Origin: Cordia subcordata
Taxonomy: Eukaryota; Streptophyta; Magnoliopsida; Boraginales; Cordiaceae
DNA length: 64,000 nucleotides
Assembly: GCA_028554755.1 (NCBI GenBank)
Contig: JAPTOF010000005.1
Coordinates: 3,558,501-3,622,500, forward strand
Direction: 5' to 3'
Positions 33,694-46,604 of this stretch are shown one piece after another. The position numbers and the translations under genes were made by a program. Numbering within the stretch: the stretch's first letter is position 1; each line of letters begins with the position of its first letter. A model generated the notes under the pieces. It saw nothing but the letters and a program-made list of their open reading frames with translations. It was not told where the DNA came from and ran no database searches.

Positions 33694-35784
33694 AGTGCTC
33701 ACAATTTTAGAGTGTGTTTGCACCTTAAAGTATGGATAATATCTATTGCTGCCAAGGATCTCTGCTGGAATCTATGAGCCATCGGGTTGAACAAGTATTT
33801 TCTCTTCTAATTCTATGATAGACCTTAATACACGATGGAAATGACGTCTAGCTGTTTTTCCCAAAACGTAAGAACCAAAATTATATTTTACGATTTTTGT
33901 ATGGTGCGCCAGAGTGTTTTAGCAGCTTGCTTCTCAACACTTACTAGTCTAGTTGGTCGAAGACCACCGTCTTTCTGTAAAAGATTGCACAAGTTTATAA
34001 AAGCTTGTGGACTCATTCTTATTATATTACGACTTGTTTCGCATCCTAAAATTCGACCCATTATTTCTTCTGGAACCCTTTATCTCTCAAATGTTCTCAT
34101 AGATCTAGGGATTCTATTATTAAAGCGTCTCACTCGTCTAAACCATTAATCTAGCAAGCTTATAACTTGTGCAATAGCTCTACGACGTATTTCCCACCAT
34201 CTAAGTGATATATCTATTGTCTCTTCCATGGGATTTTCCATCTCTGTGTAATTAAAAAATAAAACAAAACAAAAATCTTAATCAAAAGACTATGTAATAT
34301 TGATAAGCAACCAAAAAGTAAATGAGTTAACAAAAAGAAAGTTGCAGAGAAGCATTTATGATTAAGCGAAGATCTTCTTTGTTACCCAAGCCTTAGACTA
34401 ATTAAAACTATCATTTATGACATAATAGCATGAATTTAAAGTATAGCCCAGCACAAGAAGTTAAAAAGAATTTGAATCATACCAACTTTATATTATTAAC
34501 CACAATAAAAGTGTGAGCTTAAAAAGTGAGACTAAAGAAGTGTACAACATAAACAGAGACCAAGAAGAAATCATACATATTTTCTCAATTGGATGTATAA
34601 ACACTTTTTTCTTAAAAGATTAAGCAAAAAGTAATCATGACCATATATGCTTTTCCTACAAGCTGTTATAAAAGCCAATCTAACTACTAATTAAATTTCT
34701 TGACAAGTTTTAATCTTTAATCTACGTCCTATAATTTCCTAAATGCTTTTGGTAAATAATTTTATATTTTTCTTTCCTTATTAGCTATACACTTGCACTA
34801 GTTTTCTTTAGTTAATTATTTCATATATTTATGTTTTCCTACCAGGTCGACCAGTGAATTTCCTCATCCTCTCTCCCGTGTCTGCTGTTTAATTTGCTTA
34901 CTAGAATTGTCTTCTTGACTTGACAACCCTTTACAAACTACATATGCATTCCAATTTTTCATAATTTCTAATGAGAAATAATTGTTCTAACCCTTCACCT
35001 TAAGATAGAACAATAAGTGGATCGGCAAAGCTGATTGTAGCATTCAAGTGATGTAAATCAATCAATCTTTCCCATTACTGGGGTCGACCTATCAAACCAA
35101 ATTTTAGGCCTAAAAGGCTGAGAATTCATTGTTCCCCTTTTCTTTGTTCAAACTTAATTGGTTTGCTGGGCTTGTCATATAACTTATCCAAACCAAGAAA
35201 AGTTAATTCATGGGAGGAAAAAAGTCCAATCAAGGGAAAGCAAATCAAATAAAAAGCAGAAGAGCAAATACAAGGATCAATAAGCAACTTCAGGGAAAGT
35301 ACTATTCTCGTGACCCAAATGCAATCCAGATTCAACGCACTGAGACGTTCGAACTTATCGCAATGGATGAGAAATTAACAATTAACACAGATTTTATCAA
35401 CAAACCCAATAATAGCATATGAAAAATTAGAAAATTTTATACATATCTACCGAAGGATGAACAGCAACTTGGGAGAGAAAATAGCAGCTAAGCATGGAAG
35501 AGAAAATAGCAGCTATGCGTGTGTCGCGGCGTGTGAGAAAAAAAGATCAGGGTTTTGCTTATGTATCAGGTTCAGTTGTAATTAAGACAAAAGACTAAAT
35601 GTATAATTGTTTCCTCTCAAATCATCCCAATTTGGACAGATCAAAAATAAAGGGAATTTTGCTTTTTCTCTCAATACCAACCCCCTTTCAAAACTTTCAA
35701 AACAAACAATGGATGGGATTAAAAAAATCCTACCTTCCCTTTCCTTTCCCCCCATTCCCCTCAATCCAAACAAGCTGGAAGACA

Positions 35785-36420
35785 ATTCATCAAACACTTT
35801 AGGTGCATAAAAGTAAAGGTTATAATTCATATATATAAAAGTTAGGTGCTGGAAGGATCTAACGTTATCCAACAAACTTGAAAGAGACACGTTAAAGATT
35901 GATTTTGAAACGTCCAATCCTTGTAGGTGTAGATAATGGCAAAACTTCTTGGCAATGTGGGAAGAGATTTTGTTTACCTCTCTGCTTTTGGTGGTGGTGA
36001 GCAATGCTCGTAGCTTGTGATTCTTCGCCCAGTCTTGCCCGTTCATGTTGCTTTTAATACCCAAGTGGCGACAGTTGGGATCAAGTGGGAGGGAAAAGGC
36101 ATCCTCCATTGCTAACTTGCTCTCCGGATCACCCAGTCGCGAACCATATCATGAATTTTGCGAAGTCTTGATTACACCATTGTAAGTCTTGTCAACAACC
36201 TTTACCAAACATCTGTTGCTCAATTATGAGAAATAATCTTCTCCAACTTCAGTCAATGGCCTACCATTTCTCAATGGGACAAAACTCTCTCCAATCCACT
36301 AATTGATCAGCTACTGTTTCGGCATTACACAATCCTCTAGAAAGCGAAAAAAGCAAAGAAAATGGTGAGAGTTCATCATAACTCTACTGCAATAAAGCCA
36401 TGACCGAGTCATCATTTTCT
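35785..36420 (-). pseudogene. NLR (NB-ARC/LRR resistance protein) fragment
   Basis: Minus-strand frames read LQ*SYDELSP (36390-36370), then EDCVMPKQ, WIGESFVPLRNGR, EVGEDYFS, LSNRCLVKVVDKTYNGVI and KIHDMVRDWVIRRAS. These are the ARC2/winged-helix segment and the (M)HD-motif neighbourhood of a coiled-coil type NLR. A downstream part reads CRHLGIKSNMNGQDWAKNH and LQGLDVSKSIFNVSLSSLLDN, the beginning of the LRR region. Intact NLRs sense pathogens; this piece cannot. It has several in-frame stops and at least two frameshifts, lacks the P-loop and most LRRs, and ends against the PIF/Harbinger terminus. Confidence 0.85.
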
Positions 36421-36526
36421 AAACATCCCTCCTAAATGATATATGTCGCTACAATTACAATGTTCGGACTTACATGACCTACAGCCCCATGCACACAGCA
36501 CGCGCCTATAACTAGTTAATAATAAA

Positions 36527-36556
36527 CCTCGTGCATCACACTGGAACGCACCTAGT
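36527..36556 (+). other. Possible second Helitron-like 3' terminus
   Basis: 'cctcgtgcatcacactgg' followed by 'aacgcacctagt' resembles 26605-26634 (hairpin-like, then CTAGT, then 'gtatata'). The hairpin is imperfect. The resemblance between the two sites is the main evidence. Confidence 0.25.
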
Positions 36557-36599
36557 GTATATATATACTTCCTCCTTCAAATTCTTCTCTTTATGCAAA

Positions 36600-36665
36600 A
36601 AGATTAGCCTAGTGGTTACAAAAATTGCTCCTCTCCATAGTGACCCATGCTCAAAATGTATCTGT
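36600..36665 (+). repeat. tRNA-like (SINE-type) sequence
   Basis: 'attagcctagtggttac' fits an RNA polymerase III box A. 'gacccatgctcaaaat' is a weak box B at the right distance. It is similar in layout to 24525-24590 and 61210-61275. Confidence 0.35.
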
Positions 36666-37319
36666 TTATTTTTATGGGCCTATGTGCAAAAAGTATATAT
36701 TTACACACTATCCTAGAATAAAATGTAAATAGTAGTTATTAATAATAATTAAAAAAACAAAAGTACTTATTTCCTTGTGCATTACATAGGGTATTACCCT
36801 AGTTAACAATAATTTGAATAAAAAATTATAATTCAAAAATGAATTAAGAAATACAATACTTTTATTTGCGACATTTAGAAAGTAAGAATTTAAAAGGGTA
36901 AAATGCTCTAAACCCTCATATGGATTGTCGTAAGTGCGTAATACTATTGTCTGAGACACACACCCTATATAATAAGACTTAAATCAACCAAAACTCCCAA
37001 AAACACAAAGTGTCGCATCTGAAACATGCACAAAAACACTTTGTCTATCTTGCAACTACGACAAGAACAACCTCTCCTGGGACTAAAAAACTTCAGCGAC
37101 TTCATCCAAATCAACAACATCGGCACAACGGTAACAATTTCTACCGCACAGTATACAAATATTAACACTATACACACACATACGGTTCCATGACAATGAT
37201 GTTCAACCTCAATATATATTTGAACATCATTTTGAAAAAGTATGAACATCACTGACAAAATATGCGAAATCGCTCTGAAAATATATTATAAATTTTCGCA
37301 TGACAAAAATACTTGAGAA
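36666..37319. other. Intergenic stretch before the minisatellite
   Basis: No convincing gene occurs. The sequence near 37200-37310 already has 'gaacatca' and 'tgttcaaa' words related to the minisatellite that follows. Confidence 0.45.
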
Positions 37320-38110
37320 TTGAAAAGTTAAAGTTCAAAACATTTGCTCTGGATGTTCAAAATAAATAAACGACTGGATCAAAATTGAAATGATTCTACC
37401 TGATACCTTATAAAATAAAAAGTACTGGTTCAAAATGATAAAATACTGGTTCAAAATGACTAAACTAATGGTTCAAAATGACTAAACTACTAGTTCAAAC
37501 TGAATAAACTACTAGTTCAAAATTGATATCATTCTACCTGATAAAATAAAAATCATGGTTCAAATAAATAAACTACTGGTTTAAAATTAACAAACTACTA
37601 GTTCAAAATGACTAAATTACTGGTTCAAAATTAATATCATGCTACCTAATAAAATAAAAATCATGGTCCAAAATGAATAAAGTAATGGTTCAAACTAAAT
37701 AAATAGCTAGTTCAAAATTGATATCATGCTACTTGATAAAATAAAAATCATAGTTCAAAATGAATAAAGTACTGGTTCAAAATGATTAAATTACTGGTTC
37801 AAAATTGATATCACACTACCTAATAAATACAAATATGGTTCAAAATAATAAACTGCTAGTTTAAAATGAATAAACTTATGGTTCAAACCGAACAAACTAA
37901 TGGATCAAAATGAATAAACTACTTGTTCAAACTGAATAAACTATTACTTCAAAATTCATAGACTACATGTGTAAGATTAGTATAGCATTTCATATGTTAC
38001 ACTAGTAGTTCACAAAATACTGTCATATTTGATAAATTAACAATATCAGTTCAAAACATTCACTCTATATGTTCAAAATGCATAAAATATTAATTCAATA
38101 CAATTATACT
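37320..38110. repeat. Hierarchical minisatellite ('ctactggttcaaaatgaataaa' type)
   Basis: Units of about 20-23 bp built on 'actactggttcaaaatga' repeat more than 20 times with variation (ctggtt, ctagtt, atggtt). They are grouped by a longer insert, 'gatatcatgctacctgataa' plus 'aaataaaaatcatggttca', that recurs at about 37383, 37519, 37629, 37714 and 37803. This gives a second-order period shrinking from about 136 to about 85 bp. No ORF is present. Confidence 0.9.
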
Positions 38111-38420
38111 ATATGTATAATTGTAATTATCAAAATTAAAAATAAAAAATCAAAATAAAAGCTTATCAGCAAAAGACCGACAAAGCAAAATACAATCACT
38201 ACTGTTCAACAAAGATAGATACTCAAAATTGCCTAACAAAAGAGATCTCCGTGATAGATTAGAAAATAGATGCTTAGACATTAGAAGATCAATCCTCAGA
38301 GAATCTATGCGCAAAACTATAGCAACAATTTTAATGGCTTCGCTTTAACTTGTCAAAATGTGTTTTATTTTTTCTTTAATTTTCAATAGAGCATGTATAA
38401 TACGCAATTTAAGGAGCATT

Positions 38421-38449
38421 GTGCTCCGTACGTACATAGTGCGTACAGA
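38421..38449. repeat. Imperfect palindrome / hairpin
   Basis: 'gctccgtacg' and 'cgtacagagc' are inverted copies (one mismatch) separated by about 9 bases. The flanks 'gcattgt' on both sides are direct repeats. It may be an element terminus, but no partner was found. Confidence 0.6.
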
Positions 38450-40827
38450 GCATTGTAAAATTTGCGTGGCTATTCTAAGTTCTGATTCTTTTCCTTTTTT
38501 GTTTGCTAGACTTAATTGAAATTAGAAAGCCCATTCATATGGAATGGCCTTCTTAAGAAAAAAAAAATACATATTTTAACCAAACTGAAGGAATGAGTAT
38601 TCCAACTTACATGACAATCAATAAAAAAATTAAAGTAAAATAAAAAATAATTTATTTCTCATCTATCATCTCAAAAATTCTCAATCATTATTAAAAGATT
38701 TTAAAAATTCAAAAAGTTAAATATTCAAACAATTAAAAATTAAATGTTAAAAATTAAAGTGCATATCTCTTTCTCATTTTTTTACTCTTTTAAAACATGT
38801 GTATTTTTTTTTGGATGGTTAACCTTTTTTCCTCAATTATGTAAAAAAGTAAATACAGTGAAATATGCTGTTACAATAAAAAATGGTAGAATAAGTAATA
38901 TTATGTTTTAGTCTCATGGAAAGACTAGCAAGAGTATTTTAATTAATTGAATTAATTTTCATTCCATTCTAACTTGTTAAAATAATTTTATCAAATATAT
39001 CAAATAAAATAAGTATTCCATTCTAGCTTTTTTATAATTTTTCACCAAATAAAAAAAAAGAATAAGTTTTTCATAAGTATTCTGCCTTGAATTCTATTCA
39101 GTCTTAAATGATTATTTTTTTTAAGCCATTCCGTCATTCCAAACAAGCCATAAGTTTTTTTTTTTTGTGTAGGTTTCTTGGAGAAAAAACTCGGAGGCTG
39201 CACTAGTTGCCACACACTTCAAAAGGTATGTTCATAGTCTTTTATCTAAGAATGTGTCCTACTGTTTAAATAAACGTGTGAAGTATGTATATACAATTTA
39301 TTTTCGCCATTCCTAATGTGTTTTAAAAAAACATGGCTTAGGATAAAATTACATGATCCTGTAATTCTTTCAAGTGGTATTAAAACTTAGGTTACAACTA
39401 CACATATTTAGGGTTCTAACCTAAAACACATTCTGTTAAAAAGTGTGCTAGAAAATATCTTGTAAGTGGCGAGATTAATCTATGATTTGCTTTGTGTTAC
39501 TGATGGAATTTTCCTAACACACGTAGGTTTTCAAGGCACTAAAATAGTTAATTAGATGATAGCCTTTAGTATGTATGAAAGAAAAGGTTAGTAATATATA
39601 GATAAATTGCGTTTGTTGTATAGATGATAGATAAATAGATAATAGATTTTGGACTTAAGCAATTAACTACAACTTTAGGTCCAATGAATGACCATGTGTA
39701 ATTTGTTGGCTCATTACCCAAAAAATTATATCACCATATAAACTTCTAAAATACTAAAATTACATATCCTTAGACCTTTAAAGTAATAGAGGTATAACTT
39801 TATTTTATATATTCATGATTAATTATGTAACATACTACCAATTCTTCTATTATTGAGTTTTCTTTGGCTTCTAATTGTTTTGTGATGGGAATAAATCTGA
39901 TATCCAAATCACAGCGATTAGAGAAAAGAAACTAATCTTCTGAACAAAGAGACAGGGAGAGAGAAAAGGAACTAATCTGATCACAGGGATTAAATGAGAG
40001 AAACTAAGCGAAGGTGATTACTATATTAAGATTTAGATTGAACATTATTTATTTAACAAATTTGATTGATTAATACAAATTAATTTTCATTGTCTAGAAT
40101 TTAGTAACATTTCCTTTTATGACGATCAGAAGTTTGAAACGAACATTGTACATAAAAGTTTTCAAAATTCATTGGGTTAGCACAAAACTAGTGCATAAGG
40201 TAGAGTTCAATTTGAAGTTGTCAAAAGATAACAGATGATTACATTAGCCTAATAACCAATGCCAAGTTACATTTCCAAGCTTGCCTATTAATGTAAGTCT
40301 TTACAAAAAAAGGAAAAAAGAAATTGATAAGTACAGTGCACAGAAAATAACTAAATAATATAAAATACTAATATAATTTTTTTTTTCTTCTGCAACATAA
40401 AACATTCAGCTGGCAAAACCCAATTACTGATACACCCAACAAAACTTGATTACCAACTCATAAACTTCACGTGCACAACACATTCCGTAACTAGCACAAG
40501 TTTGATGACAGTTAAATTGTAAAGCTCAGTCGGAGTAGGACGACATCATCTTTATTGTTTAAATTATTGAAATGCTAAGGTACGATAACAATCTAACTCA
40601 ATTAATTAAACTATTTAAAATTGCCAGATAATTTTCTATCCAATCAAAACATGAACGTATTTCAAATGACAACACTCATTTGGGGGAAAAAATTGAGAAA
40701 ACTACAGGTCAAATCAATTCGCTATACTTCCGCAATGAGAAGCAATCAACCTGCCAAACTTAATTTAACACCTACGTTGCCTGTAGGAGCAGGTCAGGAG
40801 AACATGAGGAGAATGCCACCTAACATA
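38450..40827. other. AT-rich intergenic region downstream of eS4
   Basis: No gene was recognised. 'aagccattccgtcattccaaacaagcc' (about 39124-39150) looks like the right end of a PIF- or hAT-type MITE (reverse complement GGCTTGTTTGGAATG), but no left end was found. The last few hundred bases should include the eS4 3' untranslated region. Confidence 0.45.
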
Positions 40828-43606
<2,779 letters not shown>

Positions 43607-43735
43607 TTTTGCTGTTGCTGAAAGTTAATCACAGCCGAGTAGTGCCGCCGGTGGTGGTAGCGCTGCTGCTGCGGAAGGAAATGCCAAGAACCACTTAAAA
43701 CCCTAATTTTAGCGGACCTGTGCGTTTCTATTTAT
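43607..43735 (-). promoter_or_regulatory. eS4 5' leader with telo-box
   Basis: AAACCCTAA (plus strand 43698-43706) lies about 95 bp before the start codon. Telo-boxes near the transcription start are a hallmark of plant translation-machinery genes. The leader is followed by a GCN-rich stretch (43645-43680) and the start context 'aaaaATG'. Confidence 0.75.
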
Positions 43736-43787
43736 GTATGAATCATTTTTCTCTCTCCATGGTCCCATCTAAACCTCAGAAGATGAG

Positions 43788-43827
43788 TGGGCCCTATGGT
43801 GAGCCAAAGCCCATATCGCATTGGGCT
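43788..43827. promoter_or_regulatory. Three site II (TGGGCY) elements of the eS4 promoter
   Basis: TGGGCC at 43788-43793, AGCCCA at 43808-43813 (TGGGCT on the other strand) and TGGGCT at 43822-43827. TCP-binding site II motifs together with a telo-box drive growth-linked expression of plant ribosomal protein genes. Confidence 0.75.
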
Positions 43828-43835
43828 CCACGAGA

Positions 43836-44155
43836 CTAGGGCTTTGAATATTTAGACTTTTTTCTCGCGGAATTTTGAAATATTTAGTTTGCTTGGCTTT
43901 GTTTTTCTTAAATTACTTACAAGTAATTGATACTTGTACATATCTTTTGATGCTTACAAAGAAATGACAAATAAGTAAAAAAAAATTTAGATAAAATATA
44001 CTTATGAGCTATCGACATTTTGAAAAATATGTGTTTATATGTAACAGTATTTGTTAAAACGATAAAAAGAACATCTCAATAAAGTAGAGGATATTGCTTT
44101 GTTTGTTTACAAGATAGAGACATATTTTTATTTGGTCAAACCACCTTCCTTATAA
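43836..44155. other. AT-rich spacer between eS4 and the Tat element
   Basis: No gene or repeat terminus was seen until the target-site duplication at 44156. Confidence 0.5.
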
Positions 44156-44160
44156 GCAGG

Positions 44161-44571
44161 TGATACAGGGTCAAGTCATACCCATGATTCAATAAGAGAA
44201 AATGAAGTGCAAATCCGAGCTAAGGTCGTGCTTGGATTGTTATCGGATACTACAGATAAGGCAGTACCGACCGACCAACCACGTGATCACCCGACAAGGC
44301 TATATCACTCGATAATTAGTTAATACAAACAAAACACGAGCAACACGAGTCTAACCACCCTAAACTATAAATAGGACCCAATCGTACTAAATGAGGTAAC
44401 TATTCCATTCTACTCACTCTCTTCTAAAAACTTACCTTCTAAAGAAATACATGACTCAGAAATTGGAGGTTCTTTGGCTGATACCACATCAATGCCTAGA
44501 TTTCATTGTATTGCAGGTAGCTACAATTGAAGATTCCGTCGAAGATTGTTCTCTGGTTCTACACAGGATCA
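44161..44571 (+). repeat. 5' LTR of the Tat-lineage element
   Basis: It starts TGATACAGGG and ends GGATCA, and is about 411 bp. It matches 60325-60708 along its length with scattered differences and small indels. 'aactataaatagg' (about 44363-44375) is a plausible TATA box. Confidence 0.88.
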
Positions 44572-44573
44572 AA

Positions 44574-44592
44574 TTGGCATCATTTATGGGAA
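44574..44592 (+). other. Primer-binding site of the Tat-lineage element (decayed)
   Basis: 'ttggcatcatttatgggaa' stands where Tat elements have TTGGCGCCGTCTGTGGGAA. Most of the differences are C-to-T or G-to-A changes at former CG sites. Confidence 0.65.
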
Positions 44593-44621
44593 ACAAGACT
44601 GAAAATTCCCACTGAGTTTGC

Positions 44622-45206
44622 ATGGCTATTACTCGAAGCCAAGTTGCCGGCGAGTCTCGTGCCAAAGAAGAAAATGAGAGCAGTAAGCAGCAACAAGCTT
44701 AACAGCCACCACCTAGGCCACGGTCACAAGCTCCCAGAAATCGCCCTCAACCACAAAACCCATAACGAGAACCAAAAAACGAGCCTCTTAACTTTAATTC
44801 ATCGGCTTGTAGCCTAGCACAATGGGAGAACATAGCCATGCCATCTTGCTCACCAGCTCAAATGGCGTCCATCGCCAACATGTTCGTCAATATCCAAAAT
44901 TACATAAGCCAAATATTTCGCCCATAAACACAACCTGTTGCTCAACAATTCACTTTCCCTTTCCCAAACCCAACACTACCAAACACTAGAGCTCCCACTT
45001 ATATACCCCAACCTGCCCACCAAACTCCTCTGGACATACAAGAAGAGTCATCGTGCCAAAGAGACACATCTTCTAAACCACCATTACATACGGCTTCGAC
45101 ATAAATTATGCTAAACCCATGGCCTTTCTAGACCATAAATGTTAAAGAGTTTGAAAACAGTCCTTTGTCAGAGGAAATAATCAGAGAACCAGTGCCAAGG
45201 GACTCG
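44622..45206 (+). pseudogene. gag: Tat-lineage gag, 5' part
   Basis: The frame opens with MAITRSQVAGESRAK and runs through a Gln/Pro-rich region to EEIIREPVPRD, where the Copia element is inserted. The in-frame stops are TAA and TAG in Gln-rich contexts and TGA, each one C-to-T change from CAA, CAG or CGA. The reading continues beyond the Copia insertion at 51830. Confidence 0.75.
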
Positions 45207-45432
45207 TGAAGGAAGGAAAGAAAGGACAGAAAATGATCTTGTCATTCATTTCTTATTGAGCAAGTAGATACAGGTGAGAGTATTTATAGAATAAGTGAAG
45301 GGCCAGCTATACAGTAACTAACTGCAACTCCACCTTTATTTAACTAACTAACTACAACTCCACCTTTAGTTCACTAACTAACTTGCTAACATAATTCTTT
45401 CTAGATTCTCTAAATCTAATACATTCTTATCA
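45207..45432 (-). repeat. 3' LTR of the Copia element
   Basis: The minus strand starts TGATAAGAATG at 45432 after the polypurine tract and ends CCTTCA at 45207. It matches 51635-51829, with an internal duplication of 'actaactacaactccaccttta' that makes it longer. Confidence 0.88.
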
Positions 45433-45446
45433 TCCCCCCTCAAACT
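45433..45446 (-). other. Polypurine tract of the Copia element
   Basis: The minus strand reads GTTTGAGGGGGGA directly before the LTR, the classic Copia form. Confidence 0.85.
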
Positions 45447-46599
45447 GATCTTGACGAATTCACCAAGGGTAGTTTGGCTCTAAGTAGTATGTATTGTTGC
45501 TAACAAGGCCTTGGTAAAAATATTAGCTATTTGCTCGTTATAATTAATGTAGGACAATTGTAAAGCCTTTGAAAAAACTTGCTATCGCAAAAAATGGTAA
45601 TATATCTCAATGTGTTTTGTCCTTGCATGAAACACTGGATTTGTTGCAAGAGCCATAGCTGATACATTGTCACATTATAGGACTGGTACAGTAGGAGAGA
45701 TGCCTAAGTCCTTGAACAGATATGTAAGCCATTTCAATCCAGAAGTTGTATGAGCCATAGCTCTGTATTCTGCTTCTATAGAAGACCTTACCACTGTGTT
45801 TTGCTTCTTGGAACACCATGATATTAAGTTAGGTTCTAGGAAGACTGCATACCCTAAGGTAGACTTCTTGTCTTCTAAATTAGAAGCCCAATCTGAGTTA
45901 GTAAAGGCATAAAGATGTATAGAGCCAATCTAAAACAGTAAGCCTTGGCCTTATGTAGCTTTTATATACCTTAGAGTCCTCTTAAGTATAGCAAAGTCTG
46001 CCAAGGATAGTGAATGTATGTTTTGGCTGAGTGAATTTATGGCAAATTATAGGTCTGGCCTTGTTATTGTAATATATTGTAGGGCCCCAACTAAACTGCT
46101 AAAGTGAGTACTATTTGCATAAGGAGTGTGCTGATCAGCAGTCTTTAATGATGCTTTAGATAATGTAGGGATTTGCACAGAAGAACAGTCTACCATTCCA
46201 GCCTAATTTAAAAGCTGCTTAGCATACTTAGTTTGATGTAGAACTAGCCCTTAATTTGTATAGCTTACCTCAATGCCCAAAAAATATAACAAACTACCTA
46301 AGTCTATTATTGCAAATTGCTCACTCATTGCCTATAATAACATGTTGATGTAATCAGTGGAGTTGCCTGTGATAATTATGTCATCCACATAAACAAAAAA
46401 TAGAGTGTAATCTACAGTAATTTTGTGGATGAATAGAGAGCTATTTGCAGTGCTTGTTTTGAAGCCTTGACTAAGCAGGAATATAGAAAGTCTGTGATAC
46501 CAGGCCCTAGGAGCCTATTTTAGCCCACACAGTGATTTCTTGAGTCTACAAACATAGTCTGATTTAGCTGAGTTCTCAAAGCCTTGAGGTTGTAACATA
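45447..46599 (-). pseudogene. pol: Copia RT (C-terminal part) and RNase H
   Basis: Minus-strand motifs in order: LQPQGFENS at 46580, SLCGLK, the catalytic YVDDIIITG (about 46370), LGSLLYFLGIEV, TRPDL and NSLSQNIHSL. RNase H follows with [52 protein letters not shown] and IFTKALL. A few in-frame stops replace Gln or Trp. The N-terminal RT part lies at 48191-48640, on the other side of the solo LTR. Confidence 0.9.
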
Positions 46600-46604
46600 T
46601 ATAC
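46600..46604. other. Target-site duplication (left), TATAC
   Basis: Identical to 48186-48190 and flanking the solo LTR. It proves that insertion into the Copia RT was followed by LTR-LTR recombination. Confidence 0.9.

Larger units (their letters stand above)
32862..34241 (-). pseudogene. PIF/Harbinger DDE transposase (HARBI1/ALP1-like), decayed
   Basis: It would cut and paste the element. On the minus strand the N-terminal helical part is readable at 34241-33900 (MENPMEETIDISLRWWEIRR..., then SPQAFINLCNLLQKDGGLRPTR). Next come words leading to NRYYPYFK (about 33740) and the DDE nuclease core: YFGRKEYPTQNILVACKFD, TYVLPRWEETASDSRI, DAGFMLRSGLIAPYRGAHYH and AIERAFGLLKKRFPII. A spliceable intron (33420-33311, GT...AG) restores the PRG|KFYL reading across the usual position. 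In-frame stops at the N-terminus and a frameshift near 33590 show that it is dead. The expected first catalytic Asp region (DGTH) falls in the damaged segment. Confidence 0.85.
30795..35778 (-). mobile_element. PIF/Harbinger DNA transposon with two decayed genes
   Basis: The left end is 'gggtctgtttggattg' and the reverse-complemented right end is 'ccagcttgtttggattg'. Both are followed inward by purine-rich subterminal repeats ('ggaaaggaaaggaaat' and its equivalents). Inside, on the minus strand, lie a DDE transposase (32862-34241) and a Myb/SANT-like ORF (31566-32599), the two genes expected of an autonomous plant PIF/Harbinger element. 'taa' precedes the left end, but a matching 3 bp duplication on the right is not clear. 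The element is about 5 kb and inactive. Confidence 0.85.

Noticed and set aside
33835..34149. Plus-strand ORF of 104 codons
   Set aside because: It is the complement of the N-terminal part of the PIF/Harbinger transposase.
37320..38110. Regularly spaced repeats reminiscent of a CRISPR array
   Set aside because: Repeats are variable, adjoining and AT-rich with no unique spacers of constant length, and the context is a plant genome. It is a minisatellite.
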